Of a stretch of DNA of 64,000 bases, positions 1-8,013 are shown one piece after another. Location of the stretch: NCBI GenBank assembly GCA_965238025.1, contig OZ250162.1:558001-622000 (forward strand), given 5' to 3'. The notes under the pieces were generated by a model, which was given only the letters and a program-made list of their open reading frames with translations, did no database searches and was not told the origin of the DNA. A program made the translations under genes and the position numbers. The stretch is from Pelagihabitans sp965238025. GTDB lineage: Bacteria; Bacteroidota; Bacteroidia; Flavobacteriales; Flavobacteriaceae. The first letter of the stretch is position 1; each line of letters starts with the position of its first letter.

Positions 1-212
1 AACCCGTTTATACCGCCCCCATAAAACAAGAGGATAAGTACCATTTTGCCGAAGAAATTGAAGAAGAGGAAACCCTTTCTTTGCAAGAAAAAGAAATAGA
101 ACTTATTAAAAAGTCGTTGGAGCGTAATAAGGGAAAACGAAAAGCCGCTGCGGGGGAATTAGGCATCTCTGAACGAACACTCTACCGTAAGATTAAGCAG
201 TACGATTTATAG
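1..212 (+). CDS. C-terminal end of a sigma-54-dependent response regulator (Fis-type HTH), 5' cut by window edge
   Basis: Only the last 69 codons are present, read in frame from base 3 to the stop at 210-212. The visible part is a charged Glu-rich linker followed by a Fis-type helix-turn-helix; the core AAAGELGISERTLYRKIK is typical of the DNA-binding tail of NtrC/AtoC-like activators of sigma-54 RNA polymerase. The receiver and AAA+ domains would lie upstream of the window, so the sensor partner and targets cannot be read here. The gene lies about 80 bases ahead of lptE on the same strand. A sigma-54-like promoter precedes groES 2 kb downstream, but nothing here proves that this regulator acts on it. 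Confidence 0.85.
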   Translation, partial: PVYTAPIKQEDKYHFAEEIEEEETLSLQEKEIELIKKSLERNKGKRKAAAGELGISERTLYRKIKQYDL

Positions 213-294
213 ACGAGTATTAAAGTTTTAATAAAGTCCCATTTCAAATTTGTAATTCGCCATATTGAAGTTGATATTTGAAACAAAGTACACC

Positions 295-816
295 GTGAAG
301 CAAGTAAAGAACATTATTTTATTATTTCTTATAGTCGCATCGATCAATAGCTGTGGCGTCTATAATTTTACGGGTGGCAATATAGGTTCTGCCGAAACTT
401 TTCAAGTCAATTACTTTCAAAATTATGCAACCCAAAGTCCTGGTTCTACCTTTGAGCCTGGAATGGATCGTGATTTTACGTTGGCCCTTCAGGATCGAAT
501 TCAAGACCAGTCAAGTTTAACCTTGGTAAACAATGGAAATGCCGACCTACTCTACGAAGGTGAAATAGTTGAATATCGTATTTCGCCAATGACAGCCACC
601 GCGCAACAAACCGCTGCACAGAATAGGCTGACCATAGCGGTGAAAGTCCGTTTTTATAACAATACAAAAGAAGATTCCGATTTTGATCAGCGGTTTTCAT
701 TTTTTTACGATTATGCCGACAACTTACAGCTATCAGCAGTAAAGACAGAAGCACATGAAATTATTTTTGAACGCCTTACACAGGATATTTTTAACGCCTC
801 TTTGGCAGATTGGTAG
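295..816 (+). CDS. lptE: LptE family LPS-assembly lipoprotein
   Basis: About 173 residues. LptE is the outer-membrane lipoprotein that plugs and supports the LptD barrel during delivery of lipopolysaccharide to the cell surface. The N-terminus is a lipoprotein signal (VKQVKNIILLFLIVASINSC), and the mature part begins CGVYNFTGG, as in Bacteroidota LptE proteins, followed by an alpha/beta body with a YEGEIVEYRI strand. I chose the GTG at 295 because it puts the lipid-attachment Cys at residue 20 of a compact signal; a TTG at 265 in the same frame would add ten residues. There is no clear Shine-Dalgarno, as usual for this phylum. It is followed by a short tandem repeat and then by a TPR gene and secG. 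Confidence 0.85.
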   Translation: MKQVKNIILLFLIVASINSCGVYNFTGGNIGSAETFQVNYFQNYATQSPGSTFEPGMDRDFTLALQDRIQDQSSLTLVNNGNADLLYEGEIVEYRISPMTATAQQTAAQNRLTIAVKVRFYNNTKEDSDFDQRFSFFYDYADNLQLSAVKTEAHEIIFERLTQDIFNASLADW

Positions 817-844
817 ATGAGTGATGAGTGATGAGTGATGAGTT
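817..844 (+). repeat. 7-bp tandem repeat, four units
   Basis: Directly after the lptE stop, ATGAGTG is repeated at 817-823, 824-830 and 831-837, with a fourth copy (ATGAGTT) at 838-844. Each unit supplies overlapping ATG and TGA triplets. It is too short for CRISPR and has no dyad symmetry. Slippage could vary the copy number. Confidence 0.9.
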
Positions 845-897
845 AAAATTTTAAACTCATAAACAACTAAACTTCTAAACCGTATTTTAAACTTTAA

Positions 898-1794
898 ATG
901 AACGTACAAGATTTTACATACCTCTTACAACATCCCGATAAGGTAGCCTCTTCCCAGCAGACCAACCAATTGGAAGATGTGTTAAAGGAGTACCCGTACT
1001 TTCAAGCAGCAAGAGCATTGCATTTAAAAGGGCTAAAAAACGGAAATAGTTTTAAATACAATAATGCCCTTAAGGTAGCTGCGGCCTACACTACCGATAG
1101 GGATATACTATTCGATTATATTACTTCGGAAGAATTTTTACAAAACGACATAGCCGATCGTATTTCCGGCAAAGCAACCCCCATTACAAAATTGGAAACA
1201 ACCTCTGCGGAAATTGTACCGGAGGTTACCGAACCTGCCCTTATCGAAACCTCTCAAGACAAGCCGTTGCCACAGACCGTCGAGGATGCCGAAACGATTC
1301 TGGACCCCGAGCTTTTTAGGGAAAAGAAGACGGCCCAACCAACTATTGAACATGAAACCTTAGCAGTAGGGGAACCTTTACCATTTACAAAAAAAGAAAA
1401 GCACTCCTTTGGCGAATGGCTGCAATTGGCTTCCTTGAAAACAATAAGGCGAAAAGACAAATTTGCCAGTGGCGATGATCTAGAGCCAATTTCCTTTCCG
1501 TTGGAGGAAGATGTTCTGAAGAATAAGAAATTTGAACTGATCGATAAGTTCATCGCCAATAACCCCAAAATAGTTCCCTCGAAAGATGCTCCCAAAATTG
1601 ATATTTCCTCTTCGGTAACCATTAATCAAAATGAGCTGATGACCGAGACCTTGGCAAGGGTATATGTGGAGCAAAAAAAGTATAAAAAAGCCCTGCAAGC
1701 CTACAAAATATTAAGTTTGAAATATCCGGAAAAAAGTGGTTTCTTTGCAGACCGAATTAAAGCGGTAGAAAAAATTCAAAAAGAAAATACCTAA
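898..1794 (+). CDS. Tetratricopeptide-like protein of unknown function (lptE-secG operon)
   Basis: 298 residues, no signal peptide, so probably cytoplasmic or attached to the inner face of the membrane. The first 90 residues form a helical unit (DFTYLLQHPDKVASSQQ and a following LEDVLKEYPYFQAARALHLKG) that looks like a diverged TPR pair. Residues about 95-170 are acidic, Thr/Glu-rich and of low complexity. The last 60 residues end in a recognisable TPR hairpin (LARVYVEQKKYKKALQAYKI, then LSLKYPEKSGFFADRI). I recognise it as a conserved flavobacterial protein but know no assigned role. It lies 81 bases after lptE and 6 bases before secG, so it is probably co-transcribed with both; an envelope-assembly role is only suggested by context. 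Confidence 0.8.
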   Translation: MNVQDFTYLLQHPDKVASSQQTNQLEDVLKEYPYFQAARALHLKGLKNGNSFKYNNALKVAAAYTTDRDILFDYITSEEFLQNDIADRISGKATPITKLETTSAEIVPEVTEPALIETSQDKPLPQTVEDAETILDPELFREKKTAQPTIEHETLAVGEPLPFTKKEKHSFGEWLQLASLKTIRRKDKFASGDDLEPISFPLEEDVLKNKKFELIDKFIANNPKIVPSKDAPKIDISSSVTINQNELMTETLARVYVEQKKYKKALQAYKILSLKYPEKSGFFADRIKAVEKIQKENT

Positions 1795-1800
1795 GTACCC

Positions 1801-2181
1801 ATGAGCACTTTCTCAATATTTTTAATTTTAATAGTTGTGGTTTGTTTCCTGTTGGTATTGGTCATCATGGTGCAAAACCCTAAAGGTGGCGGACTTTCAT
1901 CTTCTTTCGGAGGTGGTGGCAGCCAGGTTGTTGGTGGCGTAAAAAAGACGGGCGATTTTCTTGATAAGAGTACATGGACCCTTGGAGCGTTGCTAGTGCT
2001 TTTAATTTTAGCATCTAACATCGCATTACCGGGCAAGTTTGGTGATGGAGATTCTAAATTGTTGAATGGCGATGCTATTGAAACTACGGTACCCACAACG
2101 GTTCCCGATGCAGTTCCGGAGGATACTGCCTTGCCTACCCCGGTTTCCAGCGAACCGACTCCCGGTGATAGTGCACGATAA
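1801..2181 (+). CDS. secG: Preprotein translocase subunit SecG
   Basis: 126 residues. SecG is the small accessory subunit of the SecYEG channel and assists SecA-driven export across the inner membrane. Two membrane segments are visible (about residues 3-23 and 58-76) joined by the family's Gly/Ser-rich loop (VQNPKGGGLSSSFGGGGSQ, then VVGGVKKTGDFLDKSTW). The tail after residue 80 is acidic and Pro/Thr-rich, longer than in E. coli SecG, as common in Bacteroidota. The start ATG lies 6 bases after the preceding stop, and the gene ends in a strong terminator, closing the lptE-TPR-secG unit. Confidence 0.95.
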   Translation: MSTFSIFLILIVVVCFLLVLVIMVQNPKGGGLSSSFGGGGSQVVGGVKKTGDFLDKSTWTLGALLVLLILASNIALPGKFGDGDSKLLNGDAIETTVPTTVPDAVPEDTALPTPVSSEPTPGDSAR

Positions 2182-2200
2182 AATAATATGAACAACATAC

Positions 2201-2235
2201 AAAAATGCCAGCCCAAATGACAAGCTGGCATTTTT
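2201..2235 (+). terminator. Rho-independent terminator after secG
   Basis: A perfect 12-bp stem: AAAAATGCCAGC (2201-2212) pairs with GCTGGCATTTTT (2224-2235) around an 11-base loop, and the right arm supplies the T run. It separates secG from the groES promoter. Confidence 0.9.
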
Positions 2236-2264
2236 GATTTCACAAAGTGTCAGTTTTTAAATAA

Positions 2265-2280
2265 TGGCATAATTTCTGCC
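2265..2280 (+). promoter_or_regulatory. Sigma-54-like promoter for groES-groEL
   Basis: TGGCATAATTTCTGCC keeps the two key doublets of sigma-54 promoters: GG at 2266-2267 and GC at 2278-2279, exactly 12 bases apart, inside TGGCA and CTGC half sites (consensus TGGCAC-N5-TTGC). It starts 58 bases before the groES ATG and follows the secG terminator. A TGTCA stands just upstream (2248-2252). A TAnnTTTG housekeeping box is not evident in the gap. The assignment rests on motif match alone. Confidence 0.5.
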
Positions 2281-2322
2281 TTCGAGAACACAAAATTTAA
2301 TAGCAACTAAAAATAAAATTAT

Positions 2323-2601
2323 ATGGCTAAAGTAAGTATTAAACCATTAGCTGATAGGGTTCTTATTGAACCCATGGCAGCTGAAACAAAGACTGCTTCT
2401 GGTATTTATATTCCCGATACGGCAAAAGAAAAACCACAAAAAGGTAAAGTAGTTGCGGTAGGTCCGGGTACCAAAGACGAGAAGATTTCCGTAAAAGTCG
2501 GCGACAAGGTTATCTATGAAAAATTTGGTGGTACGGAGTTAAAATGGGAAGGTACCGATTACCTAATGATGCAAGAAAAATATATCATTGCGATCATCTA
2601 G
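2323..2601 (+). CDS. groES: Co-chaperonin GroES
   Basis: 92 residues, normal length. GroES forms the seven-membered lid that closes the GroEL folding chamber and times ATP-driven release of client proteins in the cytoplasm. Visible hallmarks are the N-terminal strand KPLADRVLIEP, the mobile loop (AAETKTASGIYIPDTAKEKP) that contacts GroEL, and the KVVAVGPGT and KVGDKVIYEKFGGTE strands. It lies 129 bases ahead of groEL; that gap contains a REP-like double hairpin that could adjust the ratio of the two transcripts. Expression probably starts at the sigma-54-like promoter upstream. Confidence 0.98.
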   Translation: MAKVSIKPLADRVLIEPMAAETKTASGIYIPDTAKEKPQKGKVVAVGPGTKDEKISVKVGDKVIYEKFGGTELKWEGTDYLMMQEKYIIAII

Positions 2602-2615
2602 ATAAACCATTTATT

Positions 2616-2714
2616 TTTCATTCCCGCGAACCTGCCTGTCGGCAGACTGGAGCGGGAATCCTTAAAAGAATAGTATTAAAAAAACGTAGATTCCTGTCTT
2701 CACAGGAATGAAAA
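2616..2714. repeat. REP-like element: two facing hairpins between groES and groEL (BIME-like)
   Basis: The element is bounded by TTTTCATTCC (2616-2625) and its inverse GGAATGAAAA (2705-2714). Inside are one hairpin with arms ATTCCCGC (2620-2627) and GCGGGAAT (2652-2659), carrying a nested CTGCC/GGCAG palindrome (2632-2645), and a second hairpin ATTCCTGT (2690-2697)/ACAGGAAT (2702-2709). Two units in opposite orientation resemble a bacterial interspersed mosaic element. Related single units occur at 4822, 7751 and 8126. Confidence 0.75.
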
Positions 2715-2730
2715 TAAAAGAATAACACTT

Positions 2731-4365
2731 ATGGCAAAAGATATAAAATTTGATATTGATGCACGCGACGGCCTCAGAAGAGGTGTTGATGCATTGGCAA
2801 ACGCAGTAAAAGTAACATTGGGGCCTAAAGGTAGAAATGTGATCATCAGTAAATCTTTTGGTGCCCCTCAGGTAACCAAAGATGGTGTTACTGTGGCCAA
2901 AGAAATAGAATTGGCAGATGCCCTTGAGAACATGGGCGCCCAGATGGTAAAAGAAGTGGCTTCAAAAACCAATGACCTCGCCGGTGATGGTACTACTACA
3001 GCTACCGTTTTGGCTCAGGCAATTGTAAAGGAAGGCCTTAAGAATGTTGCGGCGGGTGCCAACCCAATGGATTTGAAAAGAGGCATTGATAAGGCTGTTG
3101 AGGCTATCGTTGCAAATCTTGCAAAGCAATCTAAAAAAGTAGGCGACTCTACCGAAAAAATAAAGCAGGTTGCCGCTATCTCCTCAAACAATGACGAAAC
3201 GATTGGTGATTTGATCGCACAGGCCTTTACCAAGGTCGGTAAAGAGGGCGTTATCACTGTTGAAGAAGCAAAAGGAACAGATACCTATGTAGATGTTGTT
3301 GAAGGGATGCAGTTTGATAGGGGGTACTTATCTCCTTACTTCGTAACGGATTCAGAAAAAATGACTGCTGAATTAGAGAACCCCTATATTTTATTGTTCG
3401 ATAAGAAAATCTCGGCAATGAAAGACCTACTTCCTGTTCTTGAACCAGTCGCGCAATCGGGCAAACCTTTATTGATTATTGCCGAGGATGTTGATGGCGA
3501 AGCCCTAGCTACCCTAGTTGTCAATAAATTAAGAGGCTCATTAAAAATCGCCGCTGTTAAGGCTCCTGGTTTTGGTGACCGGAGAAAAGCGATGTTGGAA
3601 GATATCGCCATCCTTACAAAAGGGACTGTAATTTCTGAGGAAAGAGGTTTCTCTCTTGATAATACTACAATTGATATGTTGGGTACCTGTGAGAAGGTTT
3701 CCATCGATAAAGACAATACGACCATCGTAAATGGTGGAGGTGTCGCAAAGCAGATCAAGACTCGTGTAAATCAAATCAAATCGCAGATAGAAACTACAAC
3801 TTCCGATTATGACAAAGAGAAGTTACAAGAGCGCTTGGCCAAATTGGCCGGTGGTGTAGCCGTTCTTTATGTAGGTGCCGCCTCTGAGGTTGAAATGAAA
3901 GAAAAGAAAGACCGAGTTGATGATGCGCTTCATGCAACAAGGGCCGCCGTAGAAGAAGGCATTGTTGCCGGTGGTGGTGTTGCCCTGGTTCGTGCCAAAT
4001 CAGTATTATCTAAAGTTGAGGTAGAGAATGCCGATGAAGAAACTGGATTGCAGATTGTTGCAAGGGCCATTGAATCCCCCATACGTACCATTGTGGAAAA
4101 CGCAGGTGGTGAGGGTTCTGTTGTAGTTGCCAAAATCCTTGACGGAAAAGGCGATTATGGCTATGATGCTAAATCAGAGAAATATGTTGAAATGTTCAAA
4201 GCGGGAATTATCGATCCCAAGAAAGTAACCAGGGTAGCCTTAGAAAATGCCGCTTCGGTTTCTGGAATGATCTTAACCACCGAATGTGCATTGACCGATA
4301 TTAAGGAAGATACTCCTCCTATGCCTCCTATGGGCGGCGGTGGCGGTATGCCCGGAATGATGTAG
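2731..4365 (+). CDS. groEL: Chaperonin GroEL
   Basis: 544 residues, the usual length. GroEL assembles two seven-membered rings that enclose unfolded proteins and refold them with ATP and GroES in the cytoplasm. The sequence keeps the ATP-site segments (VTLGPKGRNVIISKSFGAP near residue 28, DGVTVAKEIEL, AGDGTTTATVLAQAI), the apical domain (PYFVTDSEKMTAELENPYIL onward), and the second equatorial half (ALHATRAAVEEGIVAGGGVA). The C-terminus is the Gly/Met-rich tail GGGGGMPGMM found in Bacteroidota GroEL. It is the second gene of the groESL pair and ends at a strong terminator shared with the converging metal operon. Confidence 0.98.
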   Translation: MAKDIKFDIDARDGLRRGVDALANAVKVTLGPKGRNVIISKSFGAPQVTKDGVTVAKEIELADALENMGAQMVKEVASKTNDLAGDGTTTATVLAQAIVKEGLKNVAAGANPMDLKRGIDKAVEAIVANLAKQSKKVGDSTEKIKQVAAISSNNDETIGDLIAQAFTKVGKEGVITVEEAKGTDTYVDVVEGMQFDRGYLSPYFVTDSEKMTAELENPYILLFDKKISAMKDLLPVLEPVAQSGKPLLIIAEDVDGEALATLVVNKLRGSLKIAAVKAPGFGDRRKAMLEDIAILTKGTVISEERGFSLDNTTIDMLGTCEKVSIDKDNTTIVNGGGVAKQIKTRVNQIKSQIETTTSDYDKEKLQERLAKLAGGVAVLYVGAASEVEMKEKKDRVDDALHATRAAVEEGIVAGGGVALVRAKSVLSKVEVENADEETGLQIVARAIESPIRTIVENAGGEGSVVVAKILDGKGDYGYDAKSEKYVEMFKAGIIDPKKVTRVALENAASVSGMILTTECALTDIKEDTPPMPPMGGGGGMPGMM

Positions 4366-4395
4366 TCGGCTAACGACTAAGGGAAATTTTAAATA

Positions 4396-4430
4396 AAAAC
4401 CTCGATCGAATATTCGATCGAGGTTTTTTT
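4396..4430. terminator. Bidirectional terminator between groEL and the metal operon
   Basis: A 14-bp perfect stem AAACCTCGATCGAA (4397-4410)/TTCGATCGAGGTTT (4413-4426) with a two-base loop, an A run before and a T run to 4430. The symmetric A/T flanks allow it to serve groEL on the plus strand and the converging gene that ends at 4445 on the minus strand. Confidence 0.92.
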
Positions 4431-4444
4431 ATATCTTCATTTTA

Positions 4445-4807
4445 CTAGTCGTGATGTTTTTCACTATCATCAGTAGTATCATCCCGATACTTACAGCAAG
4501 GGTGAATCCCATCATAGGCTTCATTCGTGGCCTTTAACTCTTTGGTATCATGACCAACGGCCACCAGAGCGGTTTTTACTTTCATAGGGTCCGTTTTGCG
4601 CTCGTCCAATATCAAAGACAATTGGTGGGTAGGAATATCCCAATAGGCATATTTTACACCTTTAACACCTAAGGCAGCCTTTTCTATACGTGTTTTGCAC
4701 ATATCGCACTTACCATCGACTTCCATAGTCAGTTTCTTGTTCTTTTCTTGGGCAAATGCCGTTGTTGAAAATAAGGCTAAAAGAATTACTGTTGCTATTT
4801 TTTTCAT
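4445..4807 (-). CDS. Exported heavy-metal-associated (HMA) domain protein
   Basis: 120 residues with a clear Sec signal peptide (MKKIATVILLALFSTTAFAQ), so periplasmic. The mature part is one HMA ferredoxin-like fold with the metal pair C34-x-x-C37 in GKCDMCKTRIEKA, the motif that binds Cu(I) or similar soft metals. The C-terminal tail adds a second possible ligand patch, HPCC (Cys104-Cys105), and ends in HH. Last gene of the minus-strand metal operon (HYC/CC/PP protein, HMA-MauE, TonB receptor, this), 120 bases beyond the receptor. A periplasmic metal shuttle or buffer is the likely role; copper is inferred from the family. Confidence 0.85.
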   Translation of the reverse strand: MKKIATVILLALFSTTAFAQEKNKKLTMEVDGKCDMCKTRIEKAALGVKGVKYAYWDIPTHQLSLILDERKTDPMKVKTALVAVGHDTKELKATNEAYDGIHPCCKYRDDTTDDSEKHHD

Positions 4808-4821
4808 AATTAATTACTTTA

Positions 4822-4847
4822 TTTTCATTCCCCTGTAGAGGGGAATC
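4822..4847. repeat. REP-like hairpin unit
   Basis: TTTTCATTCCCC, a short loop, then GGGGAATC; the arms ATTCCCC and GGGGAAT pair perfectly. It lies between the receptor gene and the HMA gene of the metal operon. A degenerate second copy beginning TTTTTCATTCCC follows at about 4862. Same family as 2616-2714. Confidence 0.7.
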
Positions 4848-4927
4848 TGATATATTTTTTATTTTTCATTCCCACCCTTCGTCTTCATTCGGGGTAAACT
4901 CCAGCAGAAATCTTTTAATTATTAATA

Positions 4928-7225
4928 CTATTGTAATTTATATCTCAATCCCGTATAAAACATCCTACCCATAATAGGTGCATATACAATACTGGTATCA
5001 AAATTTGCGCCAAAAGGGTCGTCTGCACCTAAAACCGGGTTGTTCTGCTTAAAATTAGTTAAATTTTCGCCGCCTATGTATACTTCTAATGCTTTTGAGA
5101 ATACTTTGGTTACTTGTGCATTCATCAAACTATACCCTTCTGCGAATTCGCCCAAACGAAACTCCGGTGGATTCACATCGGTATTCGGCAAACGTTGTTT
5201 GCCCAAAGTGTGTACGGTATAATCAAATTTCCATTGGGCTCCATTCTCCTTTGCATTAGTTTCATAGCCAAGATTTGCAAAAAAGCGGTTTTGTGCCTGT
5301 AAGGGTTTTTGCAACCGGCCATTTCTATAATCCGTATTCACGTCATAATATTTGTATGCCGTTCGTAATTCCAAGTTTTTAAGAATTTCATGATTGACTT
5401 CTACTTGAAAACTATTGGCAACGCTCCTTCCATCCAAATTATAAAAAAATACGGCGTTCGGATTTTCCCAATCGACCACCACCTGATTCACAAAATCGGT
5501 TTTGTAAAAGTCTAGGGTGATATTTCCAGGACGATTTAAAAAAGTAAATCCCTGTAAAAAACTCACACCATAGTTCCATGCATCTTCAGGTTCTAGACCA
5601 TAGACACTCCCTTCAGTATCCAATAGCTGTATTGATCGGGCCGATGCAAATAGTTGTTGGTTCTCGGCAAAAATATTGGCCGCTCTCCTACCCCTACCAA
5701 AAGATGCCCTAAAACTGGCACGCTCCCATGGGGTATATCGCATGTGCAAACGCGGCGTCAAATAGGTGCCCAATCTGTTGTGCGTATCTATCCGCAGACC
5801 GGCTGTTAGGCTCAACTTCTCCAGATTCTCAAAACTATATTCGAAAAACGCGCCTGCAGATACATCTTCTCGCGTAAAATTATTCGAATTTACCAGTTCA
5901 TCATACCCATCATAGGCATAGGTAAGGCCGGTTGTGAATTTGCTACGGGTGTCTCCGATAATCGAATTGAACAACAAGTTTGAAAACACGCTTTTATGAT
6001 CTATATCATATCTGTTGAATCCGAAATACGATTCTTGTTGATGGTCGCTATAGGATGCCTGAAATCCAAAACTTTGAAACGGAAGCTGGGGAAATACATA
6101 ACCCAATTTTACCGAGGCGTCAAACCGCTGGGTATTGATTTCACTTCCCCATCCTTCGGCCATGCTCAGGGTTCGATACGCATCATCATTTAATTCCCCA
6201 TTTTCGTTGGCTGAGCGAAGACGAAGCCAAGCCTCAGGATCAAAATCTACCTGACCTGTTTGTTTTTCATCGTTTAGATAACGTAGGTTCAAAAAACTCA
6301 CCCAGCCCTTTTCAGCATTTTGGTACTGCCAGCGGTTCATAATATTAATCTGGTTCGCCAGCGGCGCATCCAGAAAACCATCACCATTGTTTTCTTCCTT
6401 TTTATTCCTAAGGTTACCATGTATGTATACACCTGTGCCAATTTTATCGGATAGCTTTTTATTAAAATGGGTATTCAATTCCAATCTTCCATTTACATTC
6501 GCATAGGCATTCACGAAAACCAGATTGTCTGTAAAGGGTTTTACCAATTCGGTATTGATCTGTCCAGAGATGCTCTCGTAACCATTGACAACACTCCCTG
6601 CCCCTTTGGTAATCTGAATACTTTCTACCCAAGTACCAGGGGTAAACGTAAGTCCATAAGCCTGGGAGGCTCCCCGAACCATAGGTATATTTTCTTGGGT
6701 AATTAATAAATACGGGCTGGTAAGCCCCAACATCTGAATCTGCTTGGTTCCCGTAAGGGCATCTGAAAAATTGACATCGATCGCGGGGTTGGTTTCAAAA
6801 CTTTCCGATAGGTTGCAACAGGCAGCCTTGAGCAATTCAGCACTATTGATAGTAACAACGTTCTGTGTACTGACAAACGACTTTTGCGCTGAGTTTCGTT
6901 TCTTTTCAACCACCACCTCATCCAAAACATTCGAAGGTTTCAACACATGGCGAACTTTTTTGGGGGATGTTATTGTTAGCGTATCCGTTTCAAAACCGAC
7001 ATAACTAATAATTAATTTGTTGAATGCATCAGAAAAAACAATGTTAAATTCTCCCTTCTTATCGGTAATCGTCCCTATCTGGGAATTCATCCAATACACA
7101 TTGGCACCTTCGAGCCGCTGTTCTATGCCTTCCGCGGTAGTTTCAAAAACTACCCCTTCAACCTTTTCCTGGGACCATCCCAAAATAGGCAGTAGCAATA
7201 CATATATATAAATTCGAAATTTCAT
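4928..7225 (-). CDS. TonB-dependent receptor, metal-operon associated
   Basis: 765 residues. Outer-membrane gated channel that takes up a ligand using TonB-ExbBD energy. Order: signal peptide (residues 1-18), CarboxypepD_reg-like domain (about 20-100, with GEFNIVFSDAFNKLIISYVG), plug domain (about 110-220), then a 22-stranded type barrel to the C-terminus, ending with an aromatic-rich strand (YTGLRYKLQ). The plug carries a vicinal Cys136-Cys137 in LLKAACCNLSESFETNPAID, a pattern I associate with receptors in metal-linked Bacteroidota loci. It sits between the HMA-MauE gene (35 bases upstream) and the exported HMA gene, so copper or another metal complex is a likely ligand. No SusD partner is present, which argues against a polysaccharide role. 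Confidence 0.9.
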   Translation of the reverse strand: MKFRIYIYVLLLPILGWSQEKVEGVVFETTAEGIEQRLEGANVYWMNSQIGTITDKKGEFNIVFSDAFNKLIISYVGFETDTLTITSPKKVRHVLKPSNVLDEVVVEKKRNSAQKSFVSTQNVVTINSAELLKAACCNLSESFETNPAIDVNFSDALTGTKQIQMLGLTSPYLLITQENIPMVRGASQAYGLTFTPGTWVESIQITKGAGSVVNGYESISGQINTELVKPFTDNLVFVNAYANVNGRLELNTHFNKKLSDKIGTGVYIHGNLRNKKEENNGDGFLDAPLANQINIMNRWQYQNAEKGWVSFLNLRYLNDEKQTGQVDFDPEAWLRLRSANENGELNDDAYRTLSMAEGWGSEINTQRFDASVKLGYVFPQLPFQSFGFQASYSDHQQESYFGFNRYDIDHKSVFSNLLFNSIIGDTRSKFTTGLTYAYDGYDELVNSNNFTREDVSAGAFFEYSFENLEKLSLTAGLRIDTHNRLGTYLTPRLHMRYTPWERASFRASFGRGRRAANIFAENQQLFASARSIQLLDTEGSVYGLEPEDAWNYGVSFLQGFTFLNRPGNITLDFYKTDFVNQVVVDWENPNAVFFYNLDGRSVANSFQVEVNHEILKNLELRTAYKYYDVNTDYRNGRLQKPLQAQNRFFANLGYETNAKENGAQWKFDYTVHTLGKQRLPNTDVNPPEFRLGEFAEGYSLMNAQVTKVFSKALEVYIGGENLTNFKQNNPVLGADDPFGANFDTSIVYAPIMGRMFYTGLRYKLQ

Positions 7226-7260
7226 TTTTAAATTTTAAAATAATTTGAGACCTCATAGGC

Positions 7261-8013
7261 CTAACCATTGACCAATAGCGCAATTGCCATCACCAACATA
7301 ATCGTGTTCTCGATAAAAGTTGCCTCGGTCATCGGTAATTTTAGAGCCGTACCCAAACAGGCACAGCGTATACTTTTTTTGTCAATCAAGGTTTTTGTTA
7401 CCCCAAAAGTTGTTATCCCTAGAACAACGAGTGTCACTATGAGTGCTATCGTAACCTGAAAACGCATTAGAAACATTAATCCCAAGGCCAATTCAATAAA
7501 AGGATATACCCATCCGTAGACTGGTAGCATCTTTGCCAAAGGGTCATACATACGAAAACTTTCAGGAAAACCTTTTAAATCTAAGAGTTTAAAGAAACTG
7601 AAAACAATATAAAAAAGACCCATAAAATCAAGCATCGCCTCTTCGGAATTCCAATCTTGAAAGTTCAATAAAAAGGAGGCCGCAAATAGATATAGAAAAA
7701 TCAACAACAACGGTTTAAGTTGTTTCAGCTTTGATTCTTTTTCTTGTAAATTTTCATTTCCTCGAAGGGGGAAATCTTCTGAGTCCTGAAGAAGGACATC
7801 GATCTGACTCCCTTTTTTCATAATTGAATATTTCTCGGGCAAGACCGACTTAAAACTATCAAGGGGGAGGTGTTCCTTCATTGAAATTTGGGCCGTTCCT
7901 CTAACTAAATCAACTGCAACATGAGTAACCCCGCTCACCTCGGACAACTTTTCGGTAACGGATGCAACACAACCATTGCAGGTCATTCCGGTAATACTAT
8001 AGGTATGTTTCAT
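7261..8013 (-). CDS. HMA domain fused to a MauE/DoxX-like membrane domain
   Basis: 250 residues in two parts. Residues 1-65 are an HMA domain with GMTCNGC (Cys12, Cys15), the Cu(I)/Zn/Cd-binding motif also found at the N-terminus of CopA pumps. Residues about 98-250 form four membrane segments like the MauE/DoxX family, which includes electron-transfer partners for thiol oxidation; a CxC (KKSIRCACLGT) sits in the loop before the last segment. The linker (about residues 75-97) contains an in-frame REP-like repeat (7751-7776). The gene is 35 bases ahead of the receptor gene. A membrane protein that couples metal capture to thiol redox chemistry is an inference; transport is the alternative. Confidence 0.8.
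   Translation of the reverse strand: MKHTYSITGMTCNGCVASVTEKLSEVSGVTHVAVDLVRGTAQISMKEHLPLDSFKSVLPEKYSIMKKGSQIDVLLQDSEDFPLRGNENLQEKESKLKQLKPLLLIFLYLFAASFLLNFQDWNSEEAMLDFMGLFYIVFSFFKLLDLKGFPESFRMYDPLAKMLPVYGWVYPFIELALGLMFLMRFQVTIALIVTLVVLGITTFGVTKTLIDKKSIRCACLGTALKLPMTEATFIENTIMLVMAIALLVNG
7751..7776. repeat. REP-like hairpin unit inside the HMA-MauE coding sequence
   Basis: TTTTCATTTCC, then CTCGAAGG, then GGGAAATC on the plus strand, closely matching the intergenic unit at 4822-4847. Read on the minus strand it encodes part of the linker (DFPLRGNEN) between the two domains, keeping the frame open. Confidence 0.65.

Noticed and set aside
817..844. CRISPR-like repeat
   Set aside because: Seven-base units without spacers and no cas genes nearby; a simple tandem repeat.
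1791..2243. A 150-residue minus-strand frame over secG
   Set aside because: Its content is the reverse image of the Gly/Ser loop of secG, and it runs through the secG terminator.
3384..3758. Open frames on the minus strand of groEL (also 3015-3257 and 3930-4133)
   Set aside because: They lie entirely within a highly conserved gene, have no family features, and their codon pattern is the shadow of the plus strand.
4928..7225. SusC-like receptor of a polysaccharide locus
   Set aside because: No SusD gene, glycoside hydrolase or sulfatase nearby; the partners are metal-binding proteins.
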